A stretch of 64,000 nucleotides of DNA from CALMEC01 sp964393105 (lineage in GTDB: Bacteria; Actinomycetota; Thermoleophilia; Miltoncostaeales; Miltoncostaeaceae), in the NCBI GenBank assembly GCA_964393105.1, contig CAYMSM010000040.1, positions 1 through 64,000 on the forward strand, read 5' to 3'. The notes below the pieces were generated by a model, which made no database searches, was not told where the DNA came from, and saw only the letters and a list, made by a program, of their open reading frames with translations. Below, one piece after another: positions 22,943 to 31,614 of this stretch (positions are counted from its first letter, which is position 1; each line of letters starts with the position of its first letter). The translations under genes and the position numbers were made by a program.

Positions 22943-23449
22943 TCACTCCTCCTCATGGTGTATATCGACCAACCGCCGAAATGCGAGCACCACGTCGGGT
23001 GGCACCCAGTCGTCGACGGAGCCTCCCCAGACCGCAATCTCGCGGACACCACTGGAGCTGAGGAAGCTGTACTTGGCAGAAGCGGGAAGGTACACCGTCT
23101 CGATTTCCGGGGCCAGTCCCTTGTTGATCTGCGCCATCTGGAACTCGTAGTCGAAGTCCGAGATGGCCCGAAGACCCTTGACGAGCGCGCGCGCCCCGAT
23201 CTTGCGCGCGAACTCGGTGACCAGCATATTGAAGCCCTCCACCCGGACGTTGTCCAGGTGGGCAACCCCGTGACGGACGAAATCGATGCGCGTATCCGTG
23301 TCGAACATGTGTTGCTTGCGGGTCGATCCCATCACGACGCCCACCACGACCTCGTCGAACAGGCCCGACGCCCGCTGGATGATGTCGAGGTGCCCGTAGG
23401 TGACCGGGTCGTAGCTTCCCGGGCACACGACGATTCGGCGAGCGCTCAC
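22943..23449 (-). CDS. coaD: Phosphopantetheine adenylyltransferase CoaD
   Basis: A 168-residue nucleotidyltransferase: VVCPGSYDPVTYGHLDIIQR contains the T/HxGH ATP-binding motif, followed by ALVKGLRAISDFDYEFQMAQ and the C-terminal YSFLSSSGVREIA (SSS-x-R region). It makes dephospho-CoA from phosphopantetheine and ATP, the penultimate step of CoA synthesis. The length is normal and it overlaps rsmD by 4 bp. Confidence 0.95.
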   Translation of the reverse strand: MSARRIVVCPGSYDPVTYGHLDIIQRASGLFDEVVVGVVMGSTRKQHMFDTDTRIDFVRHGVAHLDNVRVEGFNMLVTEFARKIGARALVKGLRAISDFDYEFQMAQINKGLAPEIETVYLPASAKYSFLSSSGVREIAVWGGSVDDWVPPDVVLAFRRLVDIHHEEE

Positions 23450-24006
23450 CCTGATGTCCCGATGCGCATGACTGCGATCCCCGTTCCCCCGTATGTGCGA
23501 TCTGTCCGGGCACTGACCGGAAGGTCCTCGATCTGGACCGGCCCGGCCGTGGCCGCATGTTCTACAACCAGCGTCGCGCCGGGCAAGAGAACCGGTGCCA
23601 GAGCCGGGCGAAGGTGGCCCGCGATCCGGGCAAGGACGCTATATGGCGGGTCGAGCAGACACAAGCCGTAGGTCCGGCCGGCGGCGTGTTCGGCGCGCAG
23701 CGCAACCCGCCAGTCGGCGGCCACCACACGGACGCGGCCGACGTCCTCGACCATCGCCGCGTTCGTGCGGATCGCCGCGACTGCTGCCCGCGACGAGTCG
23801 ACGAACGTCACAGACGCAGCGCCGCGGGAGATCGCCTCGATGCCGAGCGCACCGGATCCGGCGAACAGGTCGAGCACGTGCAGGTCCTCGACCGACCCGA
23901 TGATCGAGAACATCGCCTCCCGGACGCGATCGCTCGTAGGGCGCGTCGATCCCCCGCGTGGGGCGACCAGAGTGCGACCGCCGTACCGGCCTGCGACGAC
24001 CCTCAC
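23446..24006 (-). CDS. rsmD: 16S rRNA (guanine966-N2)-methyltransferase RsmD
   Basis: A 186-residue Rossmann methyltransferase starting MRVVAGRYGGRTLVAPRG, with RPTSDRVREAMFSIIG, the SAM motif VLDLFAGSGALGIEAISRGA and the catalytic LLDPPYSV (DPPY). It modifies G966 of 16S rRNA. It overlaps recG and coaD by 4 bp on each side, forming a tightly coupled unit. Confidence 0.93.
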   Translation of the reverse strand: MRVVAGRYGGRTLVAPRGGSTRPTSDRVREAMFSIIGSVEDLHVLDLFAGSGALGIEAISRGAASVTFVDSSRAAVAAIRTNAAMVEDVGRVRVVAADWRVALRAEHAAGRTYGLCLLDPPYSVLARIAGHLRPALAPVLLPGATLVVEHAATAGPVQIEDLPVSARTDRTYGGTGIAVMRIGTSG

Positions 24007-26201
24007 GCGTCCAACAGCCGGGGGAGGTCGGCGAAGCGTTCGAGGACGGCTCGGCGCAGCAGGCTGTGTTCGGCACGCTCCAAACGTGGATCGTCGCGCA
24101 GCGTGCGGCGGGCGATCTGCCGCGCTTCGGCGAGCTCACGACGATCACGCGTGAGCCGGGCGAAGCGCAGATCGGTCGGCCCGGATTGGCGCACACCGAG
24201 CACCGCGCCCTCGCCGCGAAGCTCCAGATCGAGCTCGGCCAACCGAAACCCGTCCTGGGTGTGCGTGATCGCCTCAAGCCGGCGCTGCCCGTCCTCGGTG
24301 GCAGGCTCTGCGAACAGGATGCACAGGCCGGGGTCCTCGCCGCGGCCCACGCGGCCTCGCAGCTGGTGGAGTTGTGCCAGACCGAACCTGTCGGCGTCCT
24401 CGATGACAATGATGGTGGCGTTGGGGACGTCGATGCCGACCTCCACGACCGTCGTCGCGACGAGCAAGTCAGTCTGACCGCCTGCGAACGCGCTCATGGC
24501 GATGCGCTTCTCGTCACCCTTCTGCGCCCCGTGGGCCAGCCCAACCGTGAACGCCGCGAACGGGCCGCGGTGAAGGCGCTCGGCCTCCTCGACCGCAGCC
24601 CGCGCCAAAGCCTCCTCGCCGCCCTCGACGCGCGGACAGATGACATATCCCTGGTGGCCGGCGCGAAGCTGCGCGCGGATCAGCTCGTAGGCGTCCTCGC
24701 GGTCGGGCTCGCGGATCCACCGCGTCTCGACCGGCTGGCGTCCGGGGGGGCGGCCCCGGATCGTCGAGACGCGAAGATCGCCGTAGGCGGTCAGGGCCAG
24801 GGTGCGTGGGATGGGCGTCGCCGTCATGTAGAGCAGGTGGGCGGCTGCGTCATCACCCGCGTCGGTTGCGCGGTCGGCCAGGGCCTGCCGTTGCTCGACG
24901 CCGAACCGGTGTTGCTCGTCCACGACCACCAGTCCCAGACGGGCGAACGCCTCGCGCTCGAAGAGCAGCGCTTGGGTGCCGATTGCGACCGGCGCGGTGC
25001 CTGAGCGAAGCGCCAGCCGTCGATTGTCACGGTCCCCTGCCGAGACACGACCCGTCACCAACACCGGTGAGATCCCGGCGGGCGCGAGCAGCGCATCGAG
25101 CGTCCGCAGATGTTGGTCGGCGAGCGTCTCGGTCGGCACCAGGAGCGCGGCCTGCCGTCCCGCCTCGACCGCCTGGCAGATCGCGAGCGCCGCCACCACG
25201 GTCTTGCCTGACCCGACCTCCCCCTGCAGCAACCTCCGCATGGGCCGGTCGCGCTCCAGGTCACGCGCGATTTCGGCCGTCACACGGTGTTGCTCGGGGG
25301 TGAGCGTGAACGTCAGTCCGCCAAGGACGGCGGTACGCAGCTCGTTGTCACCACGTAGGGCAGGCGCCGGGCGACCGATCTGCTCGTTGCGTCGGACGGC
25401 GCCAAGGCCCAGCTGCAGGACCACGAGCTCCTCCAGGACCAGGCGGCGACGTCCCAGACGCCCTTCACGTGTGGTGCGCGGAAAGTGGATGGCAGCGAGC
25501 GCATCGGCGTGGTGGGGCACGTTCAGACGCCTGCGCATCCACGCGGGCAGGTTCTCGACCGCGGCTCCCATGTAGGGACGCGCGGCGTCGACCAGCTCGC
25601 GCAGACGGCGCGCGGAGAGGGCTTCACTCGCTGGGTACACGGGCACGAGTCCTTGGGTGTGGCGCCCTTCGGAGCCCTGGCCTCCCAGGACCTCGTGGGC
25701 CTTGACGACGATTTTGGGTGGACGCCCGGGCTCAAGACGCCCGCGCAGGAGCACCTCCTGACCCGGTTCCAAGACCCGCAGCAGGTACTCCTGGTTGAAC
25801 CAGACGGCGACTGCGGCGCCGGTCGCGTCGCTGACGCTGGCCTCCACGATCCGAAGCGCGCGACGACGGGTCGGCCGAACCGCGATCCGACCGATGCGCA
25901 CCCGGACCGTGGCCTCCTCGTCGATGGCGAGCTCGCCGAGAGGGCGCGCATCGTCATAGGTCAGATACCGGACGGGCAGGTGCTCCAACAGGTCGCCCAC
26001 ACGCGTGATGCCCATCGTCGCGGCGCGCTCGCCTGTGGCCCGGCCGACTCCCGCAAGCTCGGTGACAGCGGCATCCCACCAGGCGGTGCTGGGTCGTTTG
26101 ACCGCCGGAGGGGTCTCCCACGCCGTCCCGCGGGGGTCGGAGAACGGAGGAATGGTGGGTGTGGACGCGCTGGGTTGCACGTTTGGGCCTTGAGTCGGCA
26201 T
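24003..26201 (-). CDS. recG: ATP-dependent DNA helicase RecG
   Basis: A 732-residue protein; ATG at 26201 was chosen for a normal RecG length. The N-terminal wedge/OB domain (AVTELAGVGRATGERAATMG, VGDLLEHLPVRYL) is followed by helicase motifs QGEVGSGKTVVAALAI (Walker A), VVDEQHRFGVEQR (DExH), MTATPIPRTLALT and the C-terminal LRGRVGRGEDPG. It remodels stalled forks and Holliday junctions. It is divergent from rpmB with 63 bp between starts, a common arrangement. Confidence 0.94.
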   Translation of the reverse strand: MPTQGPNVQPSASTPTIPPFSDPRGTAWETPPAVKRPSTAWWDAAVTELAGVGRATGERAATMGITRVGDLLEHLPVRYLTYDDARPLGELAIDEEATVRVRIGRIAVRPTRRRALRIVEASVSDATGAAVAVWFNQEYLLRVLEPGQEVLLRGRLEPGRPPKIVVKAHEVLGGQGSEGRHTQGLVPVYPASEALSARRLRELVDAARPYMGAAVENLPAWMRRRLNVPHHADALAAIHFPRTTREGRLGRRRLVLEELVVLQLGLGAVRRNEQIGRPAPALRGDNELRTAVLGGLTFTLTPEQHRVTAEIARDLERDRPMRRLLQGEVGSGKTVVAALAICQAVEAGRQAALLVPTETLADQHLRTLDALLAPAGISPVLVTGRVSAGDRDNRRLALRSGTAPVAIGTQALLFEREAFARLGLVVVDEQHRFGVEQRQALADRATDAGDDAAAHLLYMTATPIPRTLALTAYGDLRVSTIRGRPPGRQPVETRWIREPDREDAYELIRAQLRAGHQGYVICPRVEGGEEALARAAVEEAERLHRGPFAAFTVGLAHGAQKGDEKRIAMSAFAGGQTDLLVATTVVEVGIDVPNATIIVIEDADRFGLAQLHQLRGRVGRGEDPGLCILFAEPATEDGQRRLEAITHTQDGFRLAELDLELRGEGAVLGVRQSGPTDLRFARLTRDRRELAEARQIARRTLRDDPRLERAEHSLLRRAVLERFADLPRLLDA

Positions 26202-26264
26202 AATCCGGGGCCGTTGGCGGGCCCGCTGGGTCCGCATCGTGTCATCGACCCAGGACGGAGCCCC

Positions 26265-26456
26265 GTGGCGAAGGTTTGCAGCATCTGCGAGAAGAAGCCC
26301 ATGTTTGGCAACAACCGAAGCCATTCGATGCGGGCCACCCCCCGCCGCTTCAACCCGAACATCCAGAAGGTGCGTGTCCTGAAGGGTACGACCCCGGTCA
26401 GCGTCTACGTCTGCACCCGCTGCCTCAAGGGGGGCAAGGTCCAGAAAGCGGCGTAG
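26265..26456 (+). CDS. rpmB: 50S ribosomal protein bL28
   Basis: A 63-residue protein starting with GTG at 26265 (VAKVCSICEKKPMFGNNRSH), with SMRATPRRFNPNIQKVRV and the C-terminal CTRCLKGGKVQKAA. The Cys pairs indicate a zinc-binding form. GGAG lies 4 nt upstream of the start. It is encoded alone, divergent from recG. Confidence 0.95.
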   Translation: MAKVCSICEKKPMFGNNRSHSMRATPRRFNPNIQKVRVLKGTTPVSVYVCTRCLKGGKVQKAA

Positions 26457-26484
26457 CCGACGCGGCGAGGCGGGACGGGCATGT

Positions 26485-27150
26485 TCACGGGCCCGACGAC
26501 TTCCGCGGCAAGCGTCGAGGCGACCCCCAAATCGCCCAATTGAAGTAGGGCTCACCAACAACGAATTCTCGGATCTCGGCGAGGCTCATGACGCGTCGGT
26601 GCTCCGATTGCTGCGTCGGTGCCGCCGCTGAACCCCTGGCCGGGGCGGGCAGAGCCAGCCACCGGGCCTCGCAGAACCACCTGCGCATCGTGCGCACCGA
26701 CGGGACGATCGCGTCGCCCCCCGTGTGGCGCGTGCGCAGCTCATAAATCACCCTGCGGGGCGGCTCGCCCGCTGCGAACCGTCGCTCGGCCTCCGCCCGC
26801 AACACAGGCCACGAATAGGATCCCGGAAGAGGTCCCACCGCTACGTTTGTCCGGACAGCCCTGCGGAGATGCGCCGAGAGCGCTCGACGATGGCGGGGCG
26901 TGAGATTGCCCGACGCACCCCACATACCAGCAAGTTCGTCCGCGAAATCCCGTCCACCGCGTCGCCGCTGATATCCGTCATGACGGTGCGCCTCACAAAG
27001 GAACACCGACACCCCATGGGTGAGGTGGTGCTCCGCGACCGGCCCCGACCCTGGGCCCGCGCAAAGAGCGCAGACGAGATGCCCCGTCCCCCAGCGCTTC
27101 CTCACACCAGGCTTGTTCTTCCGACTGCTCACGCGGTCGATCATGCCCAC
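26485..27150 (-). CDS. Hypothetical protein with a Cys/His motif (HNH-like?)
   Basis: A 221-residue protein, convergent with rpmB. The N-terminal part has LVCALCAGPGSGPVAEHHLT followed by FLCEAHRHDGYQRRRGG, a Cys2-His2-Cys-His spacing seen in HNH-type or zinc-ribbon proteins. The rest is basic and Arg-rich, with a possible helix-turn-helix (SVRTMRRWFCEARWLALPAP). The N-terminus is MGMIDRVSSRKNKPGVRKRW. No confident family match can be made by eye; a DNA-binding or nuclease role is speculative. Composition resembles the neighbours. Confidence 0.6.
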   Translation of the reverse strand: MGMIDRVSSRKNKPGVRKRWGTGHLVCALCAGPGSGPVAEHHLTHGVSVFLCEAHRHDGYQRRRGGRDFADELAGMWGASGNLTPRHRRALSAHLRRAVRTNVAVGPLPGSYSWPVLRAEAERRFAAGEPPRRVIYELRTRHTGGDAIVPSVRTMRRWFCEARWLALPAPARGSAAAPTQQSEHRRVMSLAEIREFVVGEPYFNWAIWGSPRRLPRKSSGP

Positions 27151-27436
27151 CGAGGTGTTACAGATCTACACCCACCTGTGCCAATTGTGTGTCGCCAGAC
27201 ACTCAAACAACGACACAAATGGCCGACCTGAACTCAGTCGATTGGCTATTTCCGCGACCGGGCTGGGCGCGACCGAACGGCGGCCCGAGATGATCGAAAG
27301 AGATAGCCAGGGGGATCCTCCGAGGGAGACGGAGGGCGGGCGGAAACGATCGCGGCGCTCGCCGAGCACCGGGGTTCAGCGTCGAGCACTCGATCCTCCC
27401 GCCCGAGGCGAGGTTGGTACCGCCCTGCGCGGTCCC

Positions 27437-27922
27437 TCAGCGCTTGGACTGATCCGCGATGAGGTTGACCATCGCGACGGCGGCGTCGGCGGCTTCCTCG
27501 CCCTTGTTCCCCACCGCCCCGCCCGCGCGGGCTTCGGCCTGGGCCAACGTGTCGCAGGTGAGGACGCCGAACGTGCATGGCACGCCGGTATCAAGCGACA
27601 CACGCAGAAGGCCCGAGGCGGCAACATCACAGACGTAGGTGAAGTGGGGGGTCTCGCCGCGGATGACGGCGCCGACACTCAGGATCGCGGCGTAGCGCCC
27701 CGTACGTGCCAACGTCTGCGCCGCGAAGGGCAGCTCGTACGCGCCTGGAACCCAGACCTGGTCCAGATTGCCGTCCGGCAGGCCGGATTCCGCGAGCCGT
27801 GACCGTACGCCATCGAGCAGACGCTCGGCGATTTGACGATGGAACCCGGCAACGAGAACCGCCATCCGCACGTTCGTATCGTCGAGCGGCGGCACGGGGC
27901 GCGCCGGGTCGCTACGTGCCAT
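27437..27922 (-). CDS. ribH: 6,7-dimethyl-8-ribityllumazine synthase RibH
   Basis: A 161-residue lumazine synthase with VAGFHRQIAERLLDG (substrate loop), VWVPGAYELPFAAQTLART, AVIRGETPHFTYVCDVAASG and GVPCTFGVLTCDTLAQAEAR. It condenses the ribityl-aminouracil with dihydroxybutanone phosphate as an icosahedral or pentameric enzyme. Last gene of the ribD-ribE-ribBA-ribH run, overlapping ribBA by 11 bp. Confidence 0.95.
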   Translation of the reverse strand: MARSDPARPVPPLDDTNVRMAVLVAGFHRQIAERLLDGVRSRLAESGLPDGNLDQVWVPGAYELPFAAQTLARTGRYAAILSVGAVIRGETPHFTYVCDVAASGLLRVSLDTGVPCTFGVLTCDTLAQAEARAGGAVGNKGEEAADAAVAMVNLIADQSKR

Positions 27923-29186
27923 CGGCCTCGCCGCCCAGCTCGCCTTCTTCGTCGTCGTCGTCCAAGCGCAGGTCTTGGTGGTGCAACTTGTGGCCCATCT
28001 TGTCGCGCTTGGTCTGCAGATAACGAGTGTTCTCGCTGCCGGGCGGCACCTCGATCGGCACCTGCTCGACGACCTTGAGCCCGTATCCCTCCAGACCAGC
28101 GATCTTCTTGGGATTGTTGGTCAGCTGACGAATCGTGGTGAGCCCGAGGTCCACGAGGATCTGGGCGCCGATTCCGTAGTCGCGGAGGTCCGGCGCGAAA
28201 CCCAGCTCGATGTTGGCTTCGACGGTGTCGCGGCCGTTGTCCTGCAGCTCATACGCGCTGAGCTTGTTGAGGAGCCCGATCCCGCGGCCCTCCTGAGCGA
28301 TGTACAGCACGACGCCCCGACCCTCGTTGCCGATGATCTGCAGTGCCGCCTGCAGCTGCTCTCCGCAGTCGCAGCGAAGCGACCCGAACACGTCACCGGT
28401 CAGGCATTCCGAGTGGACCCGCACGAGCACGTCCTCGCGGCCGTCGACCTCGCCCATGATCAGCGCCAGGTGCTCCTTTCCGTCGATGATGCTGCGGTAT
28501 CCCACGGCGGTGAACTCTCCGAACGGGGTTGGCAGCCGAGCGGGCACGCCCCGCTCGATCAGCTTCTCGGTCCGCCGGCGATGCTCGATCATCTGCGCGA
28601 CCGTGATCATCTGCAGCCCGTGCTCTTCGGCGTACCGCGACAGATCGGTGACGCGCGCCATGGTGCCGTCCTGGTTCATGATCTCGCAGATGACGCCGGC
28701 CGGGATGAGCCCCGCAAGGCGCGCCAGATCGACCGACGCCTCGGTGTGGCCGGCCCGTTTCAGCACGCCACCGGTCTGCGCGCGCAGCGGAAATACGTGG
28801 CCCGGCTTGACCAGGTCATACGCGCCGCTGGTCGGGTCGATCGCGACCATGATCGTCCGAGAGCGATCCGCCGCCGAGATGCCTGTCGTCACGCCCTCGC
28901 GCGCCTCGATCGAGTCCGTGAATGCCGTGGCGTGCCGGGTTTCGTTGCGCCTGGCGGTCAGCGCCAGCCCGAGCTGCTCGCACCGTTCTTCGGTCAAGGC
29001 GAGGCAGATGAGACCGCGGGCGTTCGTCGCCATGAAGTTGACCGCCTCGGGCGTGGCGAACTGTGCGGCCATGATGAGGTCGCCCTCGTTCTCACGGTCC
29101 TCGGAGTCGCATACGACGACCATTCGCCCGGCGCGGATCTCCTCGATCGCGCGCTCGACGGTGGTGAACGGTGACGTCGTCTTCAT
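27912..29186 (-). CDS. ribBA: Bifunctional DHBP synthase / GTP cyclohydrolase II RibBA
   Basis: A 424-residue fusion. The N-terminal RibB half has VCDSEDRENEGDLIMAAQFA, RHATAFTDSIEAREGVTTG and GHVFPLRAQTGGVLKRAGHT. The C-terminal RibA half (from about 210) has RVHSECLTGDVFGSLRCDCG with the zinc cysteines and QEGRGIGLLNKLSAY. It provides both early precursors of riboflavin. The start overlaps the ribE stop by 4 bp. Confidence 0.95.
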   Translation of the reverse strand: MKTTSPFTTVERAIEEIRAGRMVVVCDSEDRENEGDLIMAAQFATPEAVNFMATNARGLICLALTEERCEQLGLALTARRNETRHATAFTDSIEAREGVTTGISAADRSRTIMVAIDPTSGAYDLVKPGHVFPLRAQTGGVLKRAGHTEASVDLARLAGLIPAGVICEIMNQDGTMARVTDLSRYAEEHGLQMITVAQMIEHRRRTEKLIERGVPARLPTPFGEFTAVGYRSIIDGKEHLALIMGEVDGREDVLVRVHSECLTGDVFGSLRCDCGEQLQAALQIIGNEGRGVVLYIAQEGRGIGLLNKLSAYELQDNGRDTVEANIELGFAPDLRDYGIGAQILVDLGLTTIRQLTNNPKKIAGLEGYGLKVVEQVPIEVPPGSENTRYLQTKRDKMGHKLHHQDLRLDDDDEEGELGGEADGT

Positions 29187-29794
29187 GGGCTCCCTTCCGA
29201 TGACCTGTACGGCGCGGCAAGCGCCTCCACGTACTTTGCCACCAAGTCGACCTCCAGGTTGACCCGACGCCCCGCGCTTGCGTGGCCCAGGGTCGTCTCG
29301 TCCAGGGTATGTGGGATGAGCGCCACCGCGAAGCCCTCGCTGTCGCGCGCCGCGACGGTCAAGCTGACGCCGTCGACCGTAATGCTGCCCTTCTCGACGA
29401 CGTACCGCAGGATCTCGGGTGCCGCGGCGAGGGTCAGGCGCGACCCGGTCCCCTCGTCGCTCACCGCCCGGATCTCGCCCGTGCCGTCCACGTGCCCCTG
29501 CACCAGGTGCCCGCCCAGCCGGTCGCCGACACGTAGGGCGCGCTCCAGGTTGACAGCATCGCCGATCGCCCGATCCCCCAGCGCCGTGCGTCGTAGCGTC
29601 TCGGAGACCGCGTCGATCTCAAACCCGTCACCGTGGATCGCAGCGACCGTCAGGCATGCCCCGTCGACCGCGACCGAGTCGCCCAATGCAAGACCCTCCA
29701 GAACGCGCACAGCAGCGACCCGAAGCCGGGCGCCGTCCGGACGCACCTCGAGCGCCATGACACGGCCGATCTCCTCGACGAGGCCCGTGAACAT
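29183..29794 (-). CDS. ribE: Riboflavin synthase alpha chain RibE
   Basis: A 203-residue protein starting MFTGLVEEIGRVMALEV, the standard N-terminus, with two lumazine-binding repeats (VDGACLTVAAIHGDGF, VDGVSLTVAARDSEGF) and GGHLVQGHVDGTGEI. It dismutates two lumazines to riboflavin as a trimer. Its ATG overlaps the ribD stop (ATGA). Confidence 0.94.
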   Translation of the reverse strand: MFTGLVEEIGRVMALEVRPDGARLRVAAVRVLEGLALGDSVAVDGACLTVAAIHGDGFEIDAVSETLRRTALGDRAIGDAVNLERALRVGDRLGGHLVQGHVDGTGEIRAVSDEGTGSRLTLAAAPEILRYVVEKGSITVDGVSLTVAARDSEGFAVALIPHTLDETTLGHASAGRRVNLEVDLVAKYVEALAAPYRSSEGSP

Positions 29795-30936
29795 CAGCCG
29801 CCCGCCAAGGGATGCAGACGACCTGTGATCAAAACGTCGTCGCCGACGCGCGAGACCTCGATCGCATCCAACCGGGGCACGGATGCCAACGGGCCGAGAC
29901 CCGGTCCCCCGAGGGCGCCGGGCGCAGCCGCCCCGCCGACGAGACACGGCGCGACGAACCACGCCACGCGATCGACCGCCCCTGCGGCCAGGAAGGCCTC
30001 GGCCAGGACCGGACCGCCCTCCAGGAACACCGACCGGACCTCGCGTGCAGCCAGGGTCTGGAGCGCCTGGCCGATGCGTGCGCGCTGATCGCCCGCGAAC
30101 GCCACCACATCGACGCCTGCGTCCCGCAGCCCGACGACGCGCGCGTGATCTGCATCCTCGGCGGCGAACACCACCACCGGCGTCTCGACGGCGGTCCGCA
30201 CCAACGCCCCGTCGAGCGGCAGCCGGGCGTGGGTGTCGAACACGACGCGGACGGGCTGTCGGACGTCGCCGTCCACGTCACGTGCGGTCAGCAGCGGATC
30301 GTCCGCGATCGCGGTGCCGATGCCCACCGCAACCGCGTCCGTGTCCGCACGCCATCGGTGCACCAAGGCCCGTGACTGGGGCCCGCTGATCCAGCGGGCC
30401 TCCCCCGTCGTCGTCGCGACCTTGCCGTCCAGGCTGGTCGCGAGCTTCAGCGTCACGAGCGGAAGCCCTGTGAGCGCGTGGGTGATGAACGGGGCGTTCT
30501 GCTCGCGACACGCCTCCGCCTGGTCGTCCGGAGCCAGCGCGACGTCGATTCCGGCCGCCACCAGTGCCGCCGCACCACCCGCGCGCCCCCGCTCGAGCGG
30601 GTCCAGACAGCCGATCACGACCCTGGCGACACCCGCCGCGATGAGCGCATCGCAACACGGCGGCGTGCGACCGTGATGCGAACATGGCTCGAGCGTGCAG
30701 ACGACGGTCGCGCCGCGCGCCCCACCCCCCGCCGCGCGAAGGGCGCCGACCTCGGCATGCGGCGTGCCCGGCCCCTCGTGCCATCCCTCGCCGATGACGC
30801 GGCCGCCGCGCAGCACCACTGCCCCCACCTAGGGGTTGGGGCTGACGCGGCCCCGGCCACGCAACGCAAGCTCGCGTGCGTGCGCGAGCTGGAGCACCTC
30901 CGCGGCCGTCACGGTCGACGTTGTCGCCCCCGTCAC
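29794..30936 (-). CDS. ribD: RibD deaminase/reductase interrupted by an in-frame TAG
   Basis: A GTG at 30936 overlapping the rpe stop opens a normal RibD N-terminus (VLQLAHARELALRGRGRVSP, then NP), but a TAG follows (30829-30831) before VGAVVLRGGRVIGEGWHEGP. The remainder from GTG 30828 is 344 residues and keeps the deaminase zinc motifs (PHAEVGAL, EPCSHHGRTPPCCDALI) and the reductase domain (LATSLDGKVATTTGEARWIS, VFLEGGPVLAEAFLAAG). RibD converts the pyrimidine intermediate by deamination and side-chain reduction. Either the GTG at 30828 restarts a truncated enzyme, or the TAG is a sequencing error, mutation or readthrough site. TAG is used as an ordinary stop elsewhere in the window. Confidence 0.85.
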
Positions 30937-31604
30937 GCCCCCGCCGCCAGGACGGCGAGCTCGCCATACGCCGCAACGGGGTCGTCTGCAGCGAAAATGG
31001 ACGATGCCGAGACGAACAGGGTCGCTCCCGCGTCCCGGACGGCCGGCAGCGACGCGGTGGCGATACCTCCGTCCACTTCGATCGCCACGCCCTCGGGGAG
31101 GAGCTCCCAAAGGTCCGCGACCCGCTCAGGGGTGGTCGCGATGAACGACTGGCCTGCAAAGCCCGGATTGACGCTCATCACGTTGACAAAGTCCACCATG
31201 TGCGCCACCGGCTCGACCGCCGAGATCGACGTCCCGGGATTGAGCGCCACGCCCGCCAGGCATCCGAGCTCACGAATCCGACCGAGCAGGCGATGCGCGT
31301 GCGGATCGGCCTCGGCGTGGATGCTGATTGCCCCTGCGTGCGGCGCAAAAAGCTCGATCAGCGGTCCCGGCCGCTCGACCATCAGGTGCACGTCGAGCAT
31401 CCCGCCGACTGCCCTGACGGGTACGGCCAAGCTCGCGGCGAGCCCGGGTCCGACGGTCAAGTTGGGCACAAAGTGCCCGTCCATCACGTCCACGTGGAAC
31501 ACCCGCGCACCGGCGTCGAGCAACGCGCCGATCTGCTCGCCCAGGCGCAGAAAGTCCGCGGACATGATCGAGGGCAACACCTGGGGTGTCGAAAATGCGC
31601 TCAC
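30933..31604 (-). CDS. rpe: Ribulose-phosphate 3-epimerase
   Basis: A 223-residue TIM barrel with VLPSIMSADFLRLGEQI, FHVDVMDGHFVPNLTVGPGL (catalytic Asp and metal His), DVHLMVERPGPLIE, VMSVNPGFAGQSFI and IEVDGGI. It interconverts ribulose 5-phosphate and xylulose 5-phosphate; ribulose 5-phosphate is also a RibBA substrate, which fits the riboflavin neighbours. GTG at 31604, 10 bp after the rsmB stop, gives the standard length. Confidence 0.93.
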   Translation of the reverse strand: MSAFSTPQVLPSIMSADFLRLGEQIGALLDAGARVFHVDVMDGHFVPNLTVGPGLAASLAVPVRAVGGMLDVHLMVERPGPLIELFAPHAGAISIHAEADPHAHRLLGRIRELGCLAGVALNPGTSISAVEPVAHMVDFVNVMSVNPGFAGQSFIATTPERVADLWELLPEGVAIEVDGGIATASLPAVRDAGATLFVSASSIFAADDPVAAYGELAVLAAGA

Positions 31605-31614
31605 TGCGGGCAGT

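Noticed and set aside
30829..30831. Reassignment of TAG as a sense codon
   Set aside because: TAG ends several intact genes here (toxin at 834, oxidoreductase at 2024, KASIII at 9774, rpmB at 26456), so the genome reads TAG as stop.
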